Below are positions 1 through 12,736 of a stretch of DNA of 64,000 nucleotides, piece after piece; position 1 is the first letter of the stretch, and the number at the start of each line of letters is the position of its first letter. Origin of the DNA: Phlebiopsis flavidoalba (taxonomy: Eukaryota; Basidiomycota; Agaricomycetes; Polyporales; Phanerochaetaceae); assembly GCA_035772785.1 (NCBI GenBank), contig JAOCPU010000048.1, positions 1 to 64,000 on the forward strand. The letters run 5' to 3'. The notes under the pieces are model-generated. The model was not told the origin of the DNA. It was given only the letters and a program-made list of their open reading frames with translations, and did not search any database. The translations under genes were made by a program, and so were the position numbers.

Positions 1-3
1 GGT

Positions 4-932
4 TTAGATACATGTGCCGTGGGCGTAGCTCGAGGTGCGGGCTTTCGAGGTAGTGCTGGACTGTAGTGCTACCTTTTGCTGCATCAGATTGGAGTACATC
101 TGCTGCTGCGCGTAGTTTGAGCATGGCAAGGTAGCTGTTAGGCGGGTTCTCGGAGATGGCGGAAGGCATTTCCGGTAGTGGTTCGGTAAGCCCTGATGGA
201 ACCATAGCTTCTTCAACTCGTCTCCTGCTCCTGCTCGTGAGGCCAGAGTCTGGAACTCTGCAATGTACTGTGCTACGTTCCCTCGTGCCTCGCTGTGGGT
301 GCTCAAGGCTGCATAACTTTTGGAGCTGTATCTGAGCTACCTCGGTGATGTGTTCGGTAGAGAAGGCCTTGCGTAGTTCTATGAAGAACTTCTCGAGGGT
401 GTCGTAATCTCCGTGTAATGCTCCATTGTTATCTGACATGTAGTCGGTGATGGGGATAGCCCAGGCCGAAGCCTTCTCTGTGAGCCTGCCAATGGCTAGC
501 AGAACCTTCTTTTTTCATCGGTGATTCCGCGGGCTACTACGTAAGCCTTGACCTGGGATATGAATCGCTCCAAGTCATCGGGTTGGGTGCGGTCTCCTCG
601 ATACTTCTCTGGGTACGGGTACTGCTCTTCGCGCGTAGCGTTGAGAGGCTCATACCATTGAGAAGACCCTGGATCAGAGTCTGCAATTGTTGTTGTGAAA
701 GTGTCGCCATGGCGGAAGTAGTGGGTGTGGAAAGTGATAAAGTCGTCGGATTTGGGAACTCGGTAGCTGCGGTTGTATAGCGCGGGATTAGAGGTTGCGG
801 CGTGGTGAGGCGATTGGGACAGGGTCCTTGTTGGCACAGAATCCAGCGACCTCTGAATCTGTATACGTCTCTTTCTTCCTGAGCCTCGTGGGCGTGTTGT
901 TTCCCAGCGCAGGGTAGGTTATGTGCCTCCAC
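4..932 (-). mobile_element. Ty3/Gypsy-type retrotransposon gag fragment
   Basis: Three minus-strand reading frames join into one Gag polypeptide read from about 930 down to the left edge. The upstream part carries PEKYRGDRTQPDDLERF, followed by a helix-rich stretch with an FFIELRKAF-type segment. The downstream part has ARGNVAQYIAEFQTLASRAG and LKKLWFHQGLP. This is the usual order of the Retrotrans_gag domain, in which a Y-x-x-E-F-x-x-L helix precedes a short F-x-x-GL motif. Frame changes occur near 306 and 510. The zinc knuckle, protease, reverse transcriptase and integrase would lie to the left, outside the window, so completeness cannot be judged. The frame changes and lost continuity suggest an inactive or mis-sequenced copy. 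Confidence 0.75.
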
Positions 933-1487
933 GTTTATGGAATAGGGGATGTGAGGGGGAGACTTCGAACGGCGCAGACACTATGACTACTATACTAGGT
1001 ACTGTCTAGCCCAACAGAACCGGCTTCCCGGCTATCTGTTTAGTCTCTTGAGACACGAGCTCAAGGACGCTAACGACAAGCTCCTTCAACCGCTTTTTGT
1101 AGCCTCCTACAGTCAAAGACTGCACCGATAGACTGCTCTCGATCAAGCCTTACTCTGGGCAGAGGGGCAAGGTACGAGCTCCAGGGATTGACCTGGTACG
1201 TAGAGTTGGATCTACGGCGGTTTCTCGGGTGACTACACGCGCGTGTATCGGGTAGGCGCACTTGTCGCTAGGGGGATCTGGTTAGTACCGAGGTTCACGG
1301 GCGGCGCCTTGCGGCTGGTTTCCGTCCGGGGTACAGCGAACGAAATACGTCAAGGTCTTTTGTAATAACTAACGGGCGCGCGTTCGATAAGAGTCTCAGG
1401 GGGGTAGGTAGATGGTGGAGGTTTGAGTGCCGAAGCCCGGTCGTTGATCGTGAGTTTCGACCTAATGTCACAACTAAGGCCCAAGCG

Positions 1488-1908
1488 TGTAGAGCGAGGA
1501 CGATAGCAGCCGGTGACGGTCTAACAGACTATCAATGGGACGAGGGGGCTAGGGCGAGTGTGTGTGTGTGTGTGTGTGAGCGACGACGCCGACGGCGACA
1601 GCGAACTGTTTGTAGGCTGAGGACCAAGTCAATATTGGTTTGTATCTACTACAGTGTGAGGGACTCTTACCTGAGGACCAAGAGGTCGAAACTGAGGTCC
1701 CCAGGTAGAGTGCTGCCAGTACTTATACTACTACAGAGTCCATTTCAAATGCACAGCCGAGGCTGACGAAGCATGTCCGAGGCTGAGTCATTGTACACTA
1801 CTAAGGCTGAGTAATCCGCTGACTGATGAGTCACGTGCTCGATGACGTCATAGTTCTCGAACCTTCCAGCACCTTCCATGTCACGTGACCAGTCTGACTA
1901 ATACTACA
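1488..1908 (-). repeat. Possible 5' LTR of the Gypsy element
   Basis: Read on the minus strand, this segment begins TGTAG and ends CTACA, as an LTR should. It lies upstream of gag and holds a TATA-like TATAAG near 1725, tandem GAGGCTGA-like motifs at about 1760-1810 and palindromic CACGTG/GACGTC boxes. No second LTR is visible in the window, no primer binding site was recognised, and about 550 bp separate it from gag. The limits are therefore tentative. Confidence 0.3.
1559..1578. repeat. (TG)n microsatellite
   Basis: About ten uninterrupted TG dinucleotides inside the presumed LTR. It is a simple-sequence tract that may vary in length between copies. Confidence 0.9.
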
Positions 1909-3318
1909 AGGAATTCGAATATTGTCTTTGGGGAATTAAGTGTTGTTCATGGCACAACCGCGCTCGATATGAGACGCCCCTAACCGTTTGAGCGCTGTTC
2001 TCTTAGCAACTGGGTCTGGTGACTTTGGAGTTCGGGGGAGCATCACGGGTGTGGGTGAACGTCACGTGCGCCACCCCGTTTGTATCGAGGTCAGTAAACG
2101 GTAAGCCAGAAGTAAGCAACTGTTTTGTGACCCGTGTTTCGCAAGGATAATATAAGGTCGATGTTTGGTTCTTCTATATCCATTCTCTTCTGTGTGCGCA
2201 GCGGACTTGACCTTAAGACTTATACATTGTGGAGCGCACTACGGCAGCATGCCATCACCAGTAAATGTAACTATTTGTTCGTATTCAAGCTGTACAAACC
2301 GCACTCTGGGAGTCTGGGTTGAGCAGCTCAAACTCCCGTCGACCACTTGGTCAGCTTGAGATCTAACAATTCTGCGATCAACTGTGGCGGGTGTGAGTGT
2401 TTAAGCCGTCAGTCTGGGTAGGAGGTCTGGTAAGAAAGCTATGATAGCCCCTAGCCAGCGGAGCCTAAAATGTAATTTGGCCAGTAAGCAATTTCAGTGT
2501 CCCGCGGTATCATAGTACCGATATCACGCCTCACCACAAGCGGCTGGGCAGAGTGGCACGAAATCCTGTACGAACTCTAGTGGTCGTTCTCAAAATCCAC
2601 TCCCCCGTTCCTCGGTAGTGATAGGGACCAAATGATAAGTACTTATTTAGTAAATGTTCTTACACTTTCACGTCTGCGTGTGGGATATCTTAAAAAACAT
2701 CATTATATCAATTGTCCATAGGATCGCTGCGTCGAGCGATACTTTTTCCCCCAACACTCATCTACGTGACCCCTGCAGTATGTCTCTTTCCAGTCTCCTG
2801 GTCGACAATCCGCACCCACAAGTGTTTTACTTCATCTAGAAACTTCATTATAGACAGTTAATGATGGTACATCACAGAGGACAGACTGAAAAAGACACAT
2901 CTTCAGCTTTCTAGGGCGGGACAAGTGAACCCTGTGCCCGCCCACTGTTCAGCATGACACGTGCGAAGTCGTGGTCACTACCAGTTGCTGCAGCAAGCTC
3001 TATTCCACACAAAATATCTGTCTAAAACGTCTCGGGATCGGCCACAAAGATGGGAACACGCAATCCAATATCCTCGAATGTTCATCAGCGCTGGTGCTCG
3101 TGTTATTCCAGCACTGTCACCCAGACCCTGGCGTACAAATCCAGTACGGGAGGTGTGCTGTGGCCAGTTCTAGTCCGTCGGGTCTCTGAATGGGTCTGGC
3201 GGGCCTAGAAGTTAAGTGGGGGTCTAATGATGGTTAAGCACTGGGATCCCACTGGTGAGTCTATCCATAGTAGACGAGTTGGATAAGTTTCTTCCCGGTC
3301 AAGATCAGCCTCGAAGCC
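1909..3318. other. No supported gene
   Basis: Only short frames in several registers are present, none with a recognisable domain or splice pattern. The part after about 2990 may hold upstream exons of the F-box-like remnant that follows, but no F-box could be read. Confidence 0.4.
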
Positions 3319-4220
3319 GTGGCGTCTTTCGCAAAGTCTCTGCCCGGCCTGCGATGTCTCACCCTCAGCTTACCTGATCATAGACTCTGCGCCCCTCCCC
3401 TTCCCTACGACGACATATCCGCGCTTGACGAGCGTGTGAACCTGCCGATCAGTAGGAGTCCGTGCGGCTGGCCAGCTCATGGACATTTATCAGGTCTTCC
3501 GCCCTTCCACGGTGTTTCTGCGTTTTTATTATTGCGAAAGCCCTGACTGGAGTCTAACTCCAGGCCTGGATACGCATAATATCACCACAGGGCTCTTTGC
3601 TTTGGGATGCCCCTTCTCTCCGTTTGGTGACTGATGTCCTAACGCGAGCTCCGTTTGTTGCTCACCTACGGTCGATGTGTATTGGCATCGAAGACACCTA
3701 TGCATTCTGTGCGCTCACACAGGTGGCTGGTAACGAGTGGAGCCCACTGGCACACCCTCAAACTGGATCTTGCCATCAAGACGTTCAATGTACCGCTAGG
3801 TCCAGAAACCCGGTTAGCCGCCCCTTTAAGCTGTGCTGCTGCAGCTCACGCGTACTGCCTCATTTACAGAGATACCCCCCACCGGCATGTTTAAGGACGC
3901 ACTCCAGACACTCCGCGATGCGTCTAAGCTGTCGTTGGCGCACTTCGCGCGCTTAGCGTGGAGATCTATGAGAGAGGCAACGGGATGGTTGACATGCGCG
4001 TTCGTGTGCGCAAACATATTCTGGCGGCACTACCTGCGTCGGTATGCGACGTTCACCTCTTCTTTCTGTCAAAGATGTGTCCCACATCTCGGATGTCATT
4101 GATTGGGATAGGCTTCGGTCGCGATATGTTACCGAGACGAGGCTGAAAAAAAATTACGGTCAAACTGGCCGTTACTTTTGGTCCATGTGTGAGGACCGAA
4201 TTGCCACCGGAGGAGCCTGA
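3319..4220 (+). pseudogene. F-box/leucine-rich-repeat-like protein, frameshifted 3' part
   Basis: Successive plus frames give a chain of leucine-rich pieces: AKSLPGLRCLTLSL, then PSLRLVTDVLTRAPFVAHL, LDLAIKTFNVPLGPE, DALQTLRDASKLSLAHF and VRVRKHILAALPASV. The last frame ends with WSMCEDRIATGGA and a stop at 4218-4220. This alternation of short leucine strands and helices is the style of the very numerous basidiomycete F-box/LRR proteins, which usually act as substrate adaptors for SCF ubiquitin ligases. At least four frame changes occur, and I see no F-box motif upstream. It could be a true pseudogene or an intact gene spoiled by sequence errors. The family assignment rests on pattern only. 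Confidence 0.45.
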
Positions 4221-4626
4221 GTGTGTTGGAGTGGCGCGCGCGTAACAAAATAAAGCCATTACACGTCTTGTTCAAGTAGAATGATCAAAACTTGGTACGC
4301 CAGCAATTGCATGGCTCAACATCGAAATAATACAAGCTAACTGTGGCCCGCACGGAGGAGCTCACTGCCTCACGAGAATCCAACCTCAGGAGCAACCACG
4401 GAGGATATTCTGATACCTCTGGTGAGCTTTGCGTGACATCTTTTGGTCCTTATCTCGACAGAAAGCAGACCGGAGTAGATCGCAAAAAAGCCGGGATATC
4501 AGGGAGAGCTGGCCAGCACACCGCAAGAAAAGCTTATGTCTACAGATGTCATTGAGACAGTGATTATGTGGTGTTACAGATATTATGTTGCACAGAAGAT
4601 CGTCCATGTCATGAATCATGATGTAC

Positions 4627-5368
4627 TCAGCCAAATCCCGAAATCCTCTCCTCCCGTTTCACCTCGTTATGCCATACAGCGATTGTCGACGACGCCGTGT
4701 CTCCACGAGACTTCCAGATCATGCTTGGTGGCTCTCGAGGGCCTCGGCAGGTACCGTACGGCTGCCAGCCCCAGGTGCCGTGGCCGTGTCGCGCGCGTCG
4801 CTTCTCGACGTCGACGGTGGCGATCGGCTGCGGCTGGAACGTCTTCTTGCCCTTTGGGGGGGGGGCGGCCGGTTTCGGCGCCGACGGGTCGCGGCTGCCT
4901 TGTCCGCAGAGTCTCGGCGGGGGCAGTGAAGGCCAAAAGGCCGGTCACGGGACTCGGCCTTTTCGGACGGGAACGACGCCGGGGGATGACGAGAGTTCGA
5001 GAAGGGATTTTATCGAGTAGGTGTTGGGAAGTGCGGATGCGGGGTATCATTGATTGCTTGGGTATATGGGTGGTTTTCAATAGAGTCTGAGGACAGGTAG
5101 ATCATCAGCATGTGTCAAATGAGATATCTGTAGATGGCGAAACTTACGATGTGATACGTTGGAAGGAGTCTTCTTGTGTTTGCGGAAAGCTGCGGAGGGG
5201 GCTTTCGATGGGCTATGTGCGCGCCACGAAGATGATGCCTCTGAAGCCGGAGCAGGAGAGGTCGATCTCGAAGTGGAGGGTGAGGCGTTTGTGTACCGGG
5301 ACGTAAAGTCCTGCAGTGAGGGATGAGGTGCAGACACGGTGGCGGGGGATGGCAATTGGGCTCGACAT
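4627..5368 (-). CDS. Two-exon gene of unknown function
   Basis: The first exon starts with MSSPIAIPRHRVCTSSL at 5368, about 120 bp downstream of a TATA box. A canonical 61-bp intron lies at 5087-5147 (minus strand GTAAGT donor, TGCTGAT branch-like site, CCTCAG acceptor). The second exon gives a basic, proline/arginine-rich segment, then KTFQPQPIATVDVEKRRAR and HGHGTWGWQPYGTCRGP, ending at a stop at 4627-4629. A run of ten C (4857-4866, G on the plus strand) sits at one frame change, and another frame change precedes the intron. I do not recognise the family. Promoter, intron and sensible composition argue that the gene is real. Confidence 0.45.
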
Positions 5369-5488
5369 TGCGAAGATAGTCAAGTTGTCAAGTAGTAACT
5401 GGACCAAGTTGTGGCGAGGAGCTGAGGCGGATGACTTGAGACGACGCGTGCTTCGACTTGGGGAGGGAGAGGAGAACTAGGTGTGACT

Positions 5489-5495
5489 CTTTATA
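5489..5495 (-). promoter_or_regulatory. TATA box for the 4627-5368 gene
   Basis: The minus strand reads TATAAAG here, about 120 bp upstream of the proposed ATG, the spacing seen repeatedly in this window. Confidence 0.5.
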
Positions 5496-5499
5496 GTCG

Positions 5500-7230
5500 C
5501 GGGCGTGGCGCGGTGTGCCACGACAACATAGCCAGGCCCAAGTCTGGTGCAAGTAGGACAGGCCACGGATCCGAATGTCCAAGCATGGGCCTGAGAAAGA
5601 CCTTGTCAGCCCGAGCAGCGCTGCAAGGCCCGTGGAGAACCAGCCAGAAGGTCAACGAATCGTCCCTGCGACGTGGCCGCCCGCCCAAGCGCGCGCAACT
5701 GCGCGAGGCGCCGGCGAAACTGCCTGCGGCCGCCTGCGGAGGGACTCGGAATCCTATCCCGCTGAGCCTCTCGCATCCCTTTGTCAGGCACAGGTTACCA
5801 ACCGGCCAGTGGTCTTGAGATGCGTCTGGGGGAAAGATTCTGAATTTAGCTCACTCAGTAATCTCCGATTGCTGCCTGGATATCCATTTATGTTCAGCAC
5901 AGCATTACCTGCGTACATGACCATCTATCCAGAAATCTAGCGCTTCTAATTTTTCGTGCCGCGAATTGCCAGGTCAATACGCTTTCTATTGTTATGGTCA
6001 GCCCATAGCATCGTCAGGCATGTACAATATGTGAAAACTCTAAGAGACAAGGCTACTCGTCAAACCTACTATTGGTAGAGGTGATTGTGTGAGAGTTATT
6101 TGTTCTACTGTACGAGTATGGGACGGCATGGATATATATGGCTACACTGCGTCTACAACGTTGACCTGAAGGTTTCCATGGCCGCTGGGCAATCTATAGA
6201 GCTGTTTGCTCGCTTTTGTCTACAGAGAGAGAGCCAGGGACGGAGGGCGTCCCAGAATTAACAATATGTTGAACTAACAATATGTGAACTTCGCCCCGTC
6301 TTGGATGAACTTTGACGTGCACTGAACTTTCAAGGTAACACGCTCCCCACCAAATTTGAAGGTGCCTTTTTGGTCAACGAATCGCGAACTGAACTTGAAC
6401 ATTACCGTTGCGCAGCATACACGTTTTGTCCACGCCGCGTTACCATACACATGAATGGTTCACTGTTGGCACGTGTTAGGAAACGAGCAAGCACTGGTCA
6501 AAGATGTTATAAATATATTGGTCTGTCAATGACGCCTCGCCCGTCGGGTGATAAATATACAAGTAACGGGCATTAGAATCTGGTAATTAAAAGGTAAGTA
6601 GAACGGCTCGCGGAAATGCCGCGGTGATATTAGAGACCTGGGAAATGAATGAAAAAGCGAATGCGGCGTGAGATCGCGCCACCCGTCGTCCAAAATATTT
6701 CATACTATCTTTCGCAATAGTTAGTGTCGCGCTACAATACTCATCAATGCGGCATTAACCTGGTTTTTGGGAAAACTCGTTTGAGTGGAATTGTGGTTTT
6801 TTCTTATAGGGCAGCCTTTCAAACGTCGCTGATCCTATATTGGGGACAGACTATTCTCACGGTCTCTGATAAGTTTTTTTCTCCCAGTGTTACAAATTCA
6901 CATTTTCATGTGGTGTTTATCACACTACGGAGATTACGCAGTTTGCAGCTACCAGTGAACAGACAAGTGACCACGCACATTATGACCGTCCAGGTGCATC
7001 GGGTCTTGAGATAGGCGGGTATGCAGCACGAGGCTTTTGAAGCACGCCATTTGACCCTGGACGCATTACAATTTGATCCATCGCTTCCACGATCTTGTCG
7101 CGGATATCTACCTGACAGCTGCTCCGATTGCACAATGGGGACCTGCTTTTACCTACACTGTAGTGTGTTTCATCCTGCTTGCGTAACACCTGGCACATGT
7201 GGACTCGAGGGTTTGATCTAGCATTCTTGG
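5500..7230. other. No supported gene
   Basis: Short frames only. A stretch at about 6258-6420 repeats GAACT-containing words, including two near-identical ACTAACAATATGT copies, so it may be a decayed repeat. No domain was recognised. Confidence 0.4.
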
Positions 7231-7233
7231 CTT

Positions 7234-9021
7234 TTAGAAGAACGGTGTGTTTCTTATCCCATCTCGTGATCATATCCTATCGGTCGTAGTAGAGGTGAGC
7301 TGCGTGAGCTACCCGAAGGGCATGAGGATAACATACCAAAGTCGCTTCTGGTTGATCGTAAGGGCGGCCATATGTCTGCTAGCTCGCACGCAAACGTGTT
7401 TGGAAAATCGCATTTCGATAAAAAGTATGGAGAAGCCCCTTACCCTGCGTCAAACACCCACGGACGAATGTGACGTTCCCAGCGCCGTAACCTGCCGCTC
7501 GGTACGTCTCCTACATGCTTGCCAGCTTTGGTTTTCCAGGGAGTAGACGGAGCACTCGGAGAACTCTGCGTGGAACTCGTGTTCGAGGGACAGCATCCAC
7601 TTCTCAATGCCCTACGACAACTAATCAGCCATTTCCATCTTAGTGGAGAGACAGATCTCTCACCATGTATTTTGCACACGCCATCTGTTCACGTAAATTA
7701 ATGATAAACAATGTTACGAATGCGGCAGATCTGGTACTCACCAACGTCACCCAGCGTACGCGTAGCAATCGGATGCCATTATTAACTAGCGGGATCAGCA
7801 ACTCAGCACTGTTTCAACATAGCCTGGCCTTTTCTTGTAGAAAGCCATCTGCACGTCGGTAAAATTAACAACTTTGAATTCGTAATCTTCTTCGGACCGC
7901 CTAAAGCCCGCTTCGTTGACGTGCGGTTTGAGCCACCAGCGATGAGTTGGAACTCTGGACCCCTAGCCAGAGGCCACTCGCCATGCTTCACGACATTCCT
8001 CTCTTTGGTCATATGGGTTTTTTCCCGAGGCTATAAGAACACAGATAGATGAGCCTAAACGTTGACAAAGAACCACATCAGCCGGAAATAATCGCGAGAA
8101 CCTACCGACAGTGGATGGGAAAGAAGCAATGGCCAACAGTATGCAGTCGCGCATGCGCTTTCGTAACGCAAGTAGCATTGTTCTGGAACTTGTAGCAGCT
8201 ATTGATCATCCGTAGAACATGCAGGAAGTGTACCTGCACGCCAAAGAGCACAGCGCCGGTCGTCGGGCTCGTACGGCGGATACGGAGCGCCGCCGCACAA
8301 AATACTCCGTCGTGCTCTCGAACTGGGACGCCGGTTCCGTAAAGCCGTTGGCAAGAGTGCAGGGAGGCAAGCCGCAGCTCCAGCTGGCCTGGGCGAGGCG
8401 CGCATATACCAGGCGTTCGTTTTGCTCGTGGATGTGGGAGCCAATGTGTGGCACATAGTGTCCGCCCCAGCTCTCACAAAAAACCGCGATTGTGCAGCGG
8501 AAGCCGGGGCGTGCGGCGCGGGGGAAGCGGTGCATCCAAAGTTGGAGGGAATACGTAGACGTCTTCGGCGAGGTTGGAGAGAGAGACCCTACAGTTGCAT
8601 TGTCCGCGCCCGTACGAGAATCCCGTACCAACGGGCTGCTCGAGATAGATGATGTTTACTTTTCATTCCAGCCATACTTGTTAAAGACTGTATTGTTTGT
8701 GTCCGGAGAAAATCTGCATGGGCCGTTTTCGAATAGTAGTCCAGACGCGATTGTGTTCCTCCTCAGGTCCGCCATTCAGCCAAAGCATCAACGGAGCGTG
8801 TTCCGGGTCGTGAAACGCGCTTCAAAGAACCTGACGTAGGTCTCATGAGTCTCCAGGGCCCTTTTGAGAGCAAAGGAAGCGTTTACCAAAAGAATAGATG
8901 CTTCTCTGTAGCCCACGTCAAAGTAGCCCGAGCGTTGGTGCACAGAAGGGTCGCAAGAGCGTGGAGTGCGTGGTGAGCCGCAGCTGATTTCCAGCGTACG
9001 CATGATGTTGAACGCGTTCAA
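7234..9021 (-). CDS. Serine carboxypeptidase, peptidase family S10
   Basis: Read across frameshifts, the minus strand gives the S10 motifs in order: CDPSVHQRSGYFDV, FFEAR, LMLWLNGGP, GLLFENGPCRFSP, a YLEQPVGTGFSY strand, the nucleophile block ESWGGHYVPHIGSHI near 8455-8475, a cysteine-containing region with NPYDQREEC, NNGIRLL near the Asp region, and a last exon with AHLYYDR (catalytic His) and DMITRW, then a stop at 7234-7236. The family removes C-terminal residues in the vacuole or secretory pathway. A 56-bp intron at 8831-8886 has GTAAAC and CGTCAG ends, and joining it restores LFWFFEAR if one T is added to a T run. Another donor (GTAAGG) follows VFDAG. The oxyanion GCSS motif after NGGP is not legible. 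The N-terminus and signal peptide are uncertain. Confidence 0.8.
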
Positions 9022-9208
9022 CTGTGAAAAGATCAGCTATTTCCACGCAGCTTTGTGCGGGGGGACGCACATTCAACCCCTTGTTTAGCGTAAGCGGTAA
9101 TCTCAACGCCTCCTTTCCCTTCCACTCCACCAACCTTTAACCCCAGCTCCGATTGCAAGACAAGTTGAGGTCGGGCCCATCTTGACGAGGTAGGGCACAA
9201 GAGCCTCC

Positions 9209-9216
9209 TATAAAAG
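9209..9216 (+). promoter_or_regulatory. TATA box pointing right, gene unclear
   Basis: TATAAAAG on the plus strand, divergent from the carboxypeptidase. An ATG follows at 9248 but closes after nine codons. No downstream gene could be assembled, and 9240-9840 has no recognisable product. Confidence 0.35.
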
Positions 9217-9840
9217 CCAGCACGAGAAGAACGCGCACCCCCAAGCCATGACGTGGGCGAGTGACGAGAGAGGATGACGGGAAAAAACTACGTGTAGGTG
9301 ACGACCGTTTTGAACACCCCCGACAGGGACTGATGTGCGCAGCCGCTACTAGGTTTGGGCCACATGCTCATCTCCATAGACTCTCCAACGGTCCATTGAT
9401 GACGAGTTCTCCATTGATGGCTTTCGAGGTGGATGAATTTTGGCGCGAAGAGTTGTTGGCGAATGAAAGTAACAGAAGAGGTTGACAGTTGTAGAATATT
9501 GAATATCGACGGCCCGCGACCATATTGAGCACTCGCTGCGCATCAAAACGTAGACGCGCGTCGGGCAAATCTCTCTAGGTTTTCGCCTCACGCCACAGAG
9601 ATTCGAATTGCTCCGCAAATTGTAGTCGGGTACGAGCACCCCCCACTGGCATCAAGAGACACCTTGGATGACAACTAAGCCTAATTATTCAGCTTTTGAC
9701 CTTCAATATAGTGTTCATATAACTAACAAGTTCCGAGTCCTCTCCAGACTCTGGCTGCGTAAATTTTTGCGATAAATGCTGACTTCGAACGTGAAAAATC
9801 TACAGAAAGGTCCTCTTCAAGCTTTATCTACTGGTCCAAT

Positions 9841-11471
9841 TCAGTGCCCTCTGTCTCGCGGTCTGTACTCGGATGAATCATGATCAGATGCAAACGAGAT
9901 AGCATGGTCCAAGTCATCTCCAATGTTCCCAACGAAGACTCCCAGGGACCACAAACACAGGAAGCGACATTCCCGGCGATGGGCATATGTCGTCAAAATC
10001 TCGTCGTCAGACGTGGTCGTGGCTTGTCGTAGATTAAGGATGAAGCGGCTAACGAGGACTGAGGGCTGTCATGTCACGTTAGTTTTTTGAACTCCGAGCC
10101 GTAGACAAAGAAGCTAAGACTTGCTACTGTGCTGATGAAAGGTCCGAGGGGCGCACTCGTCTTTCAAATCCAAACCGCAAACCGAGTCAGTAGAAGGGCC
10201 AAATTGGTACGGCGACGCGTACTCACGTGAGTTTGAATGTAATAATCTGAACGATGTTCAGAATGAGGAGAATCCTGGAAATGAAGGCTCTGTCATTGAG
10301 ATGACGCGAGGTTACATTGCGTTAATATATACCCAAAATAAAGCGTTCCTGGAGCATTAGAGGTCAATCACATGTATTCAACAATCTAACAAAACCCTTA
10401 CCGTCCCGGAGTAGACACGATGAAAGGCGAGACCGGAACGTTGAGGCGTTGGGCTTGCTGATATTGACGAAACGTCCTGGCCCATGTACATGCAAGGACC
10501 ATTGTGTCAGTCCGCAATCAAGCTTGAACGGGCTAGGTAAGTCCACTAGAGACGGGACAGTTGAGAAGGGGGAATTTGTACGATGCTGCCATGATACATA
10601 CGGCTGGACACTGATTTATTAAGATATTAATTGCAATGTATGGAAGAGCTCACTGGGAGGGTCAAGGTTATCCGAATAGTTCAATGTCTCGGAGCATTGG
10701 AAGAAGGGATCCCAATATAGCTATAGCTAGAGTGGATCCAAGTGTACTGAGCGTTGATTCAGCACTACTGAGCGTGATTCACATCTGTGATTGAGACCCA
10801 CCATGTCTGCTCCTACAGGCACGAAGCTAAGTAGAAATACGACAATCGAAACGAAGTAGTTTCTTCCCCATATGACATATACGCGTAAAGCAGAGAAGAC
10901 TTGCGAGCAAGTCTTATATCAGCTCAAACAGGCCTGAAGAGGTCAATGAATGCTTACGAGCCACTTGTACAAGTGCCAGACCGACCAATACGGCAGTGAT
11001 AAGCTCGGTTAGCTTCACAGCTATAGAAACGCCACGGATTAGCAAACGTCGGCCTAGTACACAAGTGATGCGCATTACTTCTACTCAATGTCAGCCGGAA
11101 TATGGTATCGACTAAATTGTAATGTATACCGTGTGGTGTACCGGGTATCCAAATTGCAACTTGGCTCAGTAGCATGACCCAACGCGTCGTAATGAGCAAG
11201 AGGGACGTCGCGGTGGGTTTGCTTCTCCATACTGCTGCAAACTCTTGGTCTAATGTGATCGTATAGTCGTAGACAACAAGGGCTGTTTGGTTCAATAGTG
11301 ACCACAAGTGAAGGAAAAGACGAGAGTGAGTCGTACCTGTCAAGGAGCAGATTGCATAGTCTGAGATCGCACTATAGTGTGGTAGACGCGATTAGTATGT
11401 GACATACTTGAAACACAGGTTGAGACATACATCTGGGACAGGATCTGTGCGATTCCCGAGTCATCCGACAT
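9841..11471 (-). CDS. DUF6533-family membrane protein, copy A
   Basis: The minus strand starts with MSDDSGIAQILSQ at 11471. After a short intron comes DYAICSLT, then an intron ending CCAAACAG, then the DUF6533 signature ALVVYDYTITLDQEF and a hydrophobic LLLITTRWVMLLSQ. Further exons give a membrane helix (VLVGLALVQVARKHSL, FELI), then TMVLACTWARTFRQ and the family motif LLRDG split by a GTAAGG intron and continued as TLYFGYIL. The final exon LVSRFILNLRQATTTSDDE runs on through VFVGNIGDDLDHAIS to a stop at 9841-9843. DUF6533 proteins are multi-pass fungal membrane proteins of unknown function, expanded in Agaricomycetes. A paralogue lies 1.3 kb upstream in the same orientation, so this is a tandem duplication. 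Some inner exons need frame repair. Confidence 0.7.
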
Positions 11472-12736
11472 GCTGGCAAGGCTCAGAACTCTCGACAATG
11501 TCCCGTGGGAGATGGGCATGGGTGTGCGAACGAGAACTTGACGCACCAGGTTTACGATATCGAGGGTCAAGGAAATGCTTGTAGAATTTCTTCCGCAGAA
11601 ACGACCTACCTATTATTATACTTAGCATCCATCAAGGATCCATGATAAATAGGCGTGTGTAATCGTACTTGGCTCCTAGATGCCGCAAATCTTCCCATAG
11701 CCATGACTCTCTATATTGCGCCTATACCATCGACACGCAATGTTCTACCTACATCAGCGCACGTTGGATTCCGGTGGCAGGTGTAGTCTAAAGCTGCTGA
11801 TGCATGCGGGACCGCTAACGATACAGTATGTGTCGTTAGATGACTGACGGTAGTAACCGTGCCAGTGCTGGGCGGCGTCCATTAAGTACAACTGCGCACA
11901 TCATACAATCGCAGGGCGTTCTCCATGCCAAGAGTATTGGTGACGAGTCCAAGAAATACCAGTGCTGTGAGTTGCTATCCGAGAACCTCGACTGACATTT
12001 ATCTGTTGAAGGCTATTGACATTGAGACTGACATGCGTGATGGGCGATATCAGTGCTTATGAAGAGATAGTAAGAGGCCGAAAGCGTGCATTACTTGCTT
12101 GCTCCTTCACATTACGAGAACGATATCAGCTGTGTTGCGATGGCTGTGGTGTGGTCGAAGGTCCGGTCGATCTCGACAAAACATTTGAATGGCTCAGCGC
12201 TTCTTCGATCAGATTACGTAAGCTGACATGTATCGCACGTCGCTGAACCACAACATATAAATCATAAGCTCAGTAGGACAGCGTTGCCGCTAAAAGCTCC
12301 ACTGCCACCGGCGACGCTTGTGACATGCAAAGAGAAGTGATAGGTGGCTAGCACATTAATAGCAGCATCACCGATTTGAGGGGCTCAAGTAGATTAAGTC
12401 AGATTAAAATACGTACCACGAGAACTCTGCTTCTTAACGGCGGCGCTTAAGAACACCAGACGCTGTTCAATAAAAGTATGCTGTCAGCGATAAATTGCCA
12501 AGTGACGAGCGTGCGAGCGAGAAAGAGCCTGGCTGCCGCAGGTGTGCAATTATGCCGAAGTAACTTGAAAAACCCTCTCCCAGCGAGGCTTCGTACCGTA
12601 ATGCAATTACTTCATTCATAAGCCCCTGGATCTCTGTATCAAATTGAGCTTCAATTGTCTCATGTTGATGCGGTGCGACAATGAAAGCCAACTATGGTCG
12701 CATCAATGGTCCGTAGTGTATGGCATGACAGCAGTA
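11472..12736. other. Spacer between the two DUF6533 genes
   Basis: Promoter and 5' flank of copy A are expected here, but no clear TATA box was seen. Small frames at 12016-12246 (plus) and 12467-12691 (minus) have no recognisable domain or intron pattern. Confidence 0.4.
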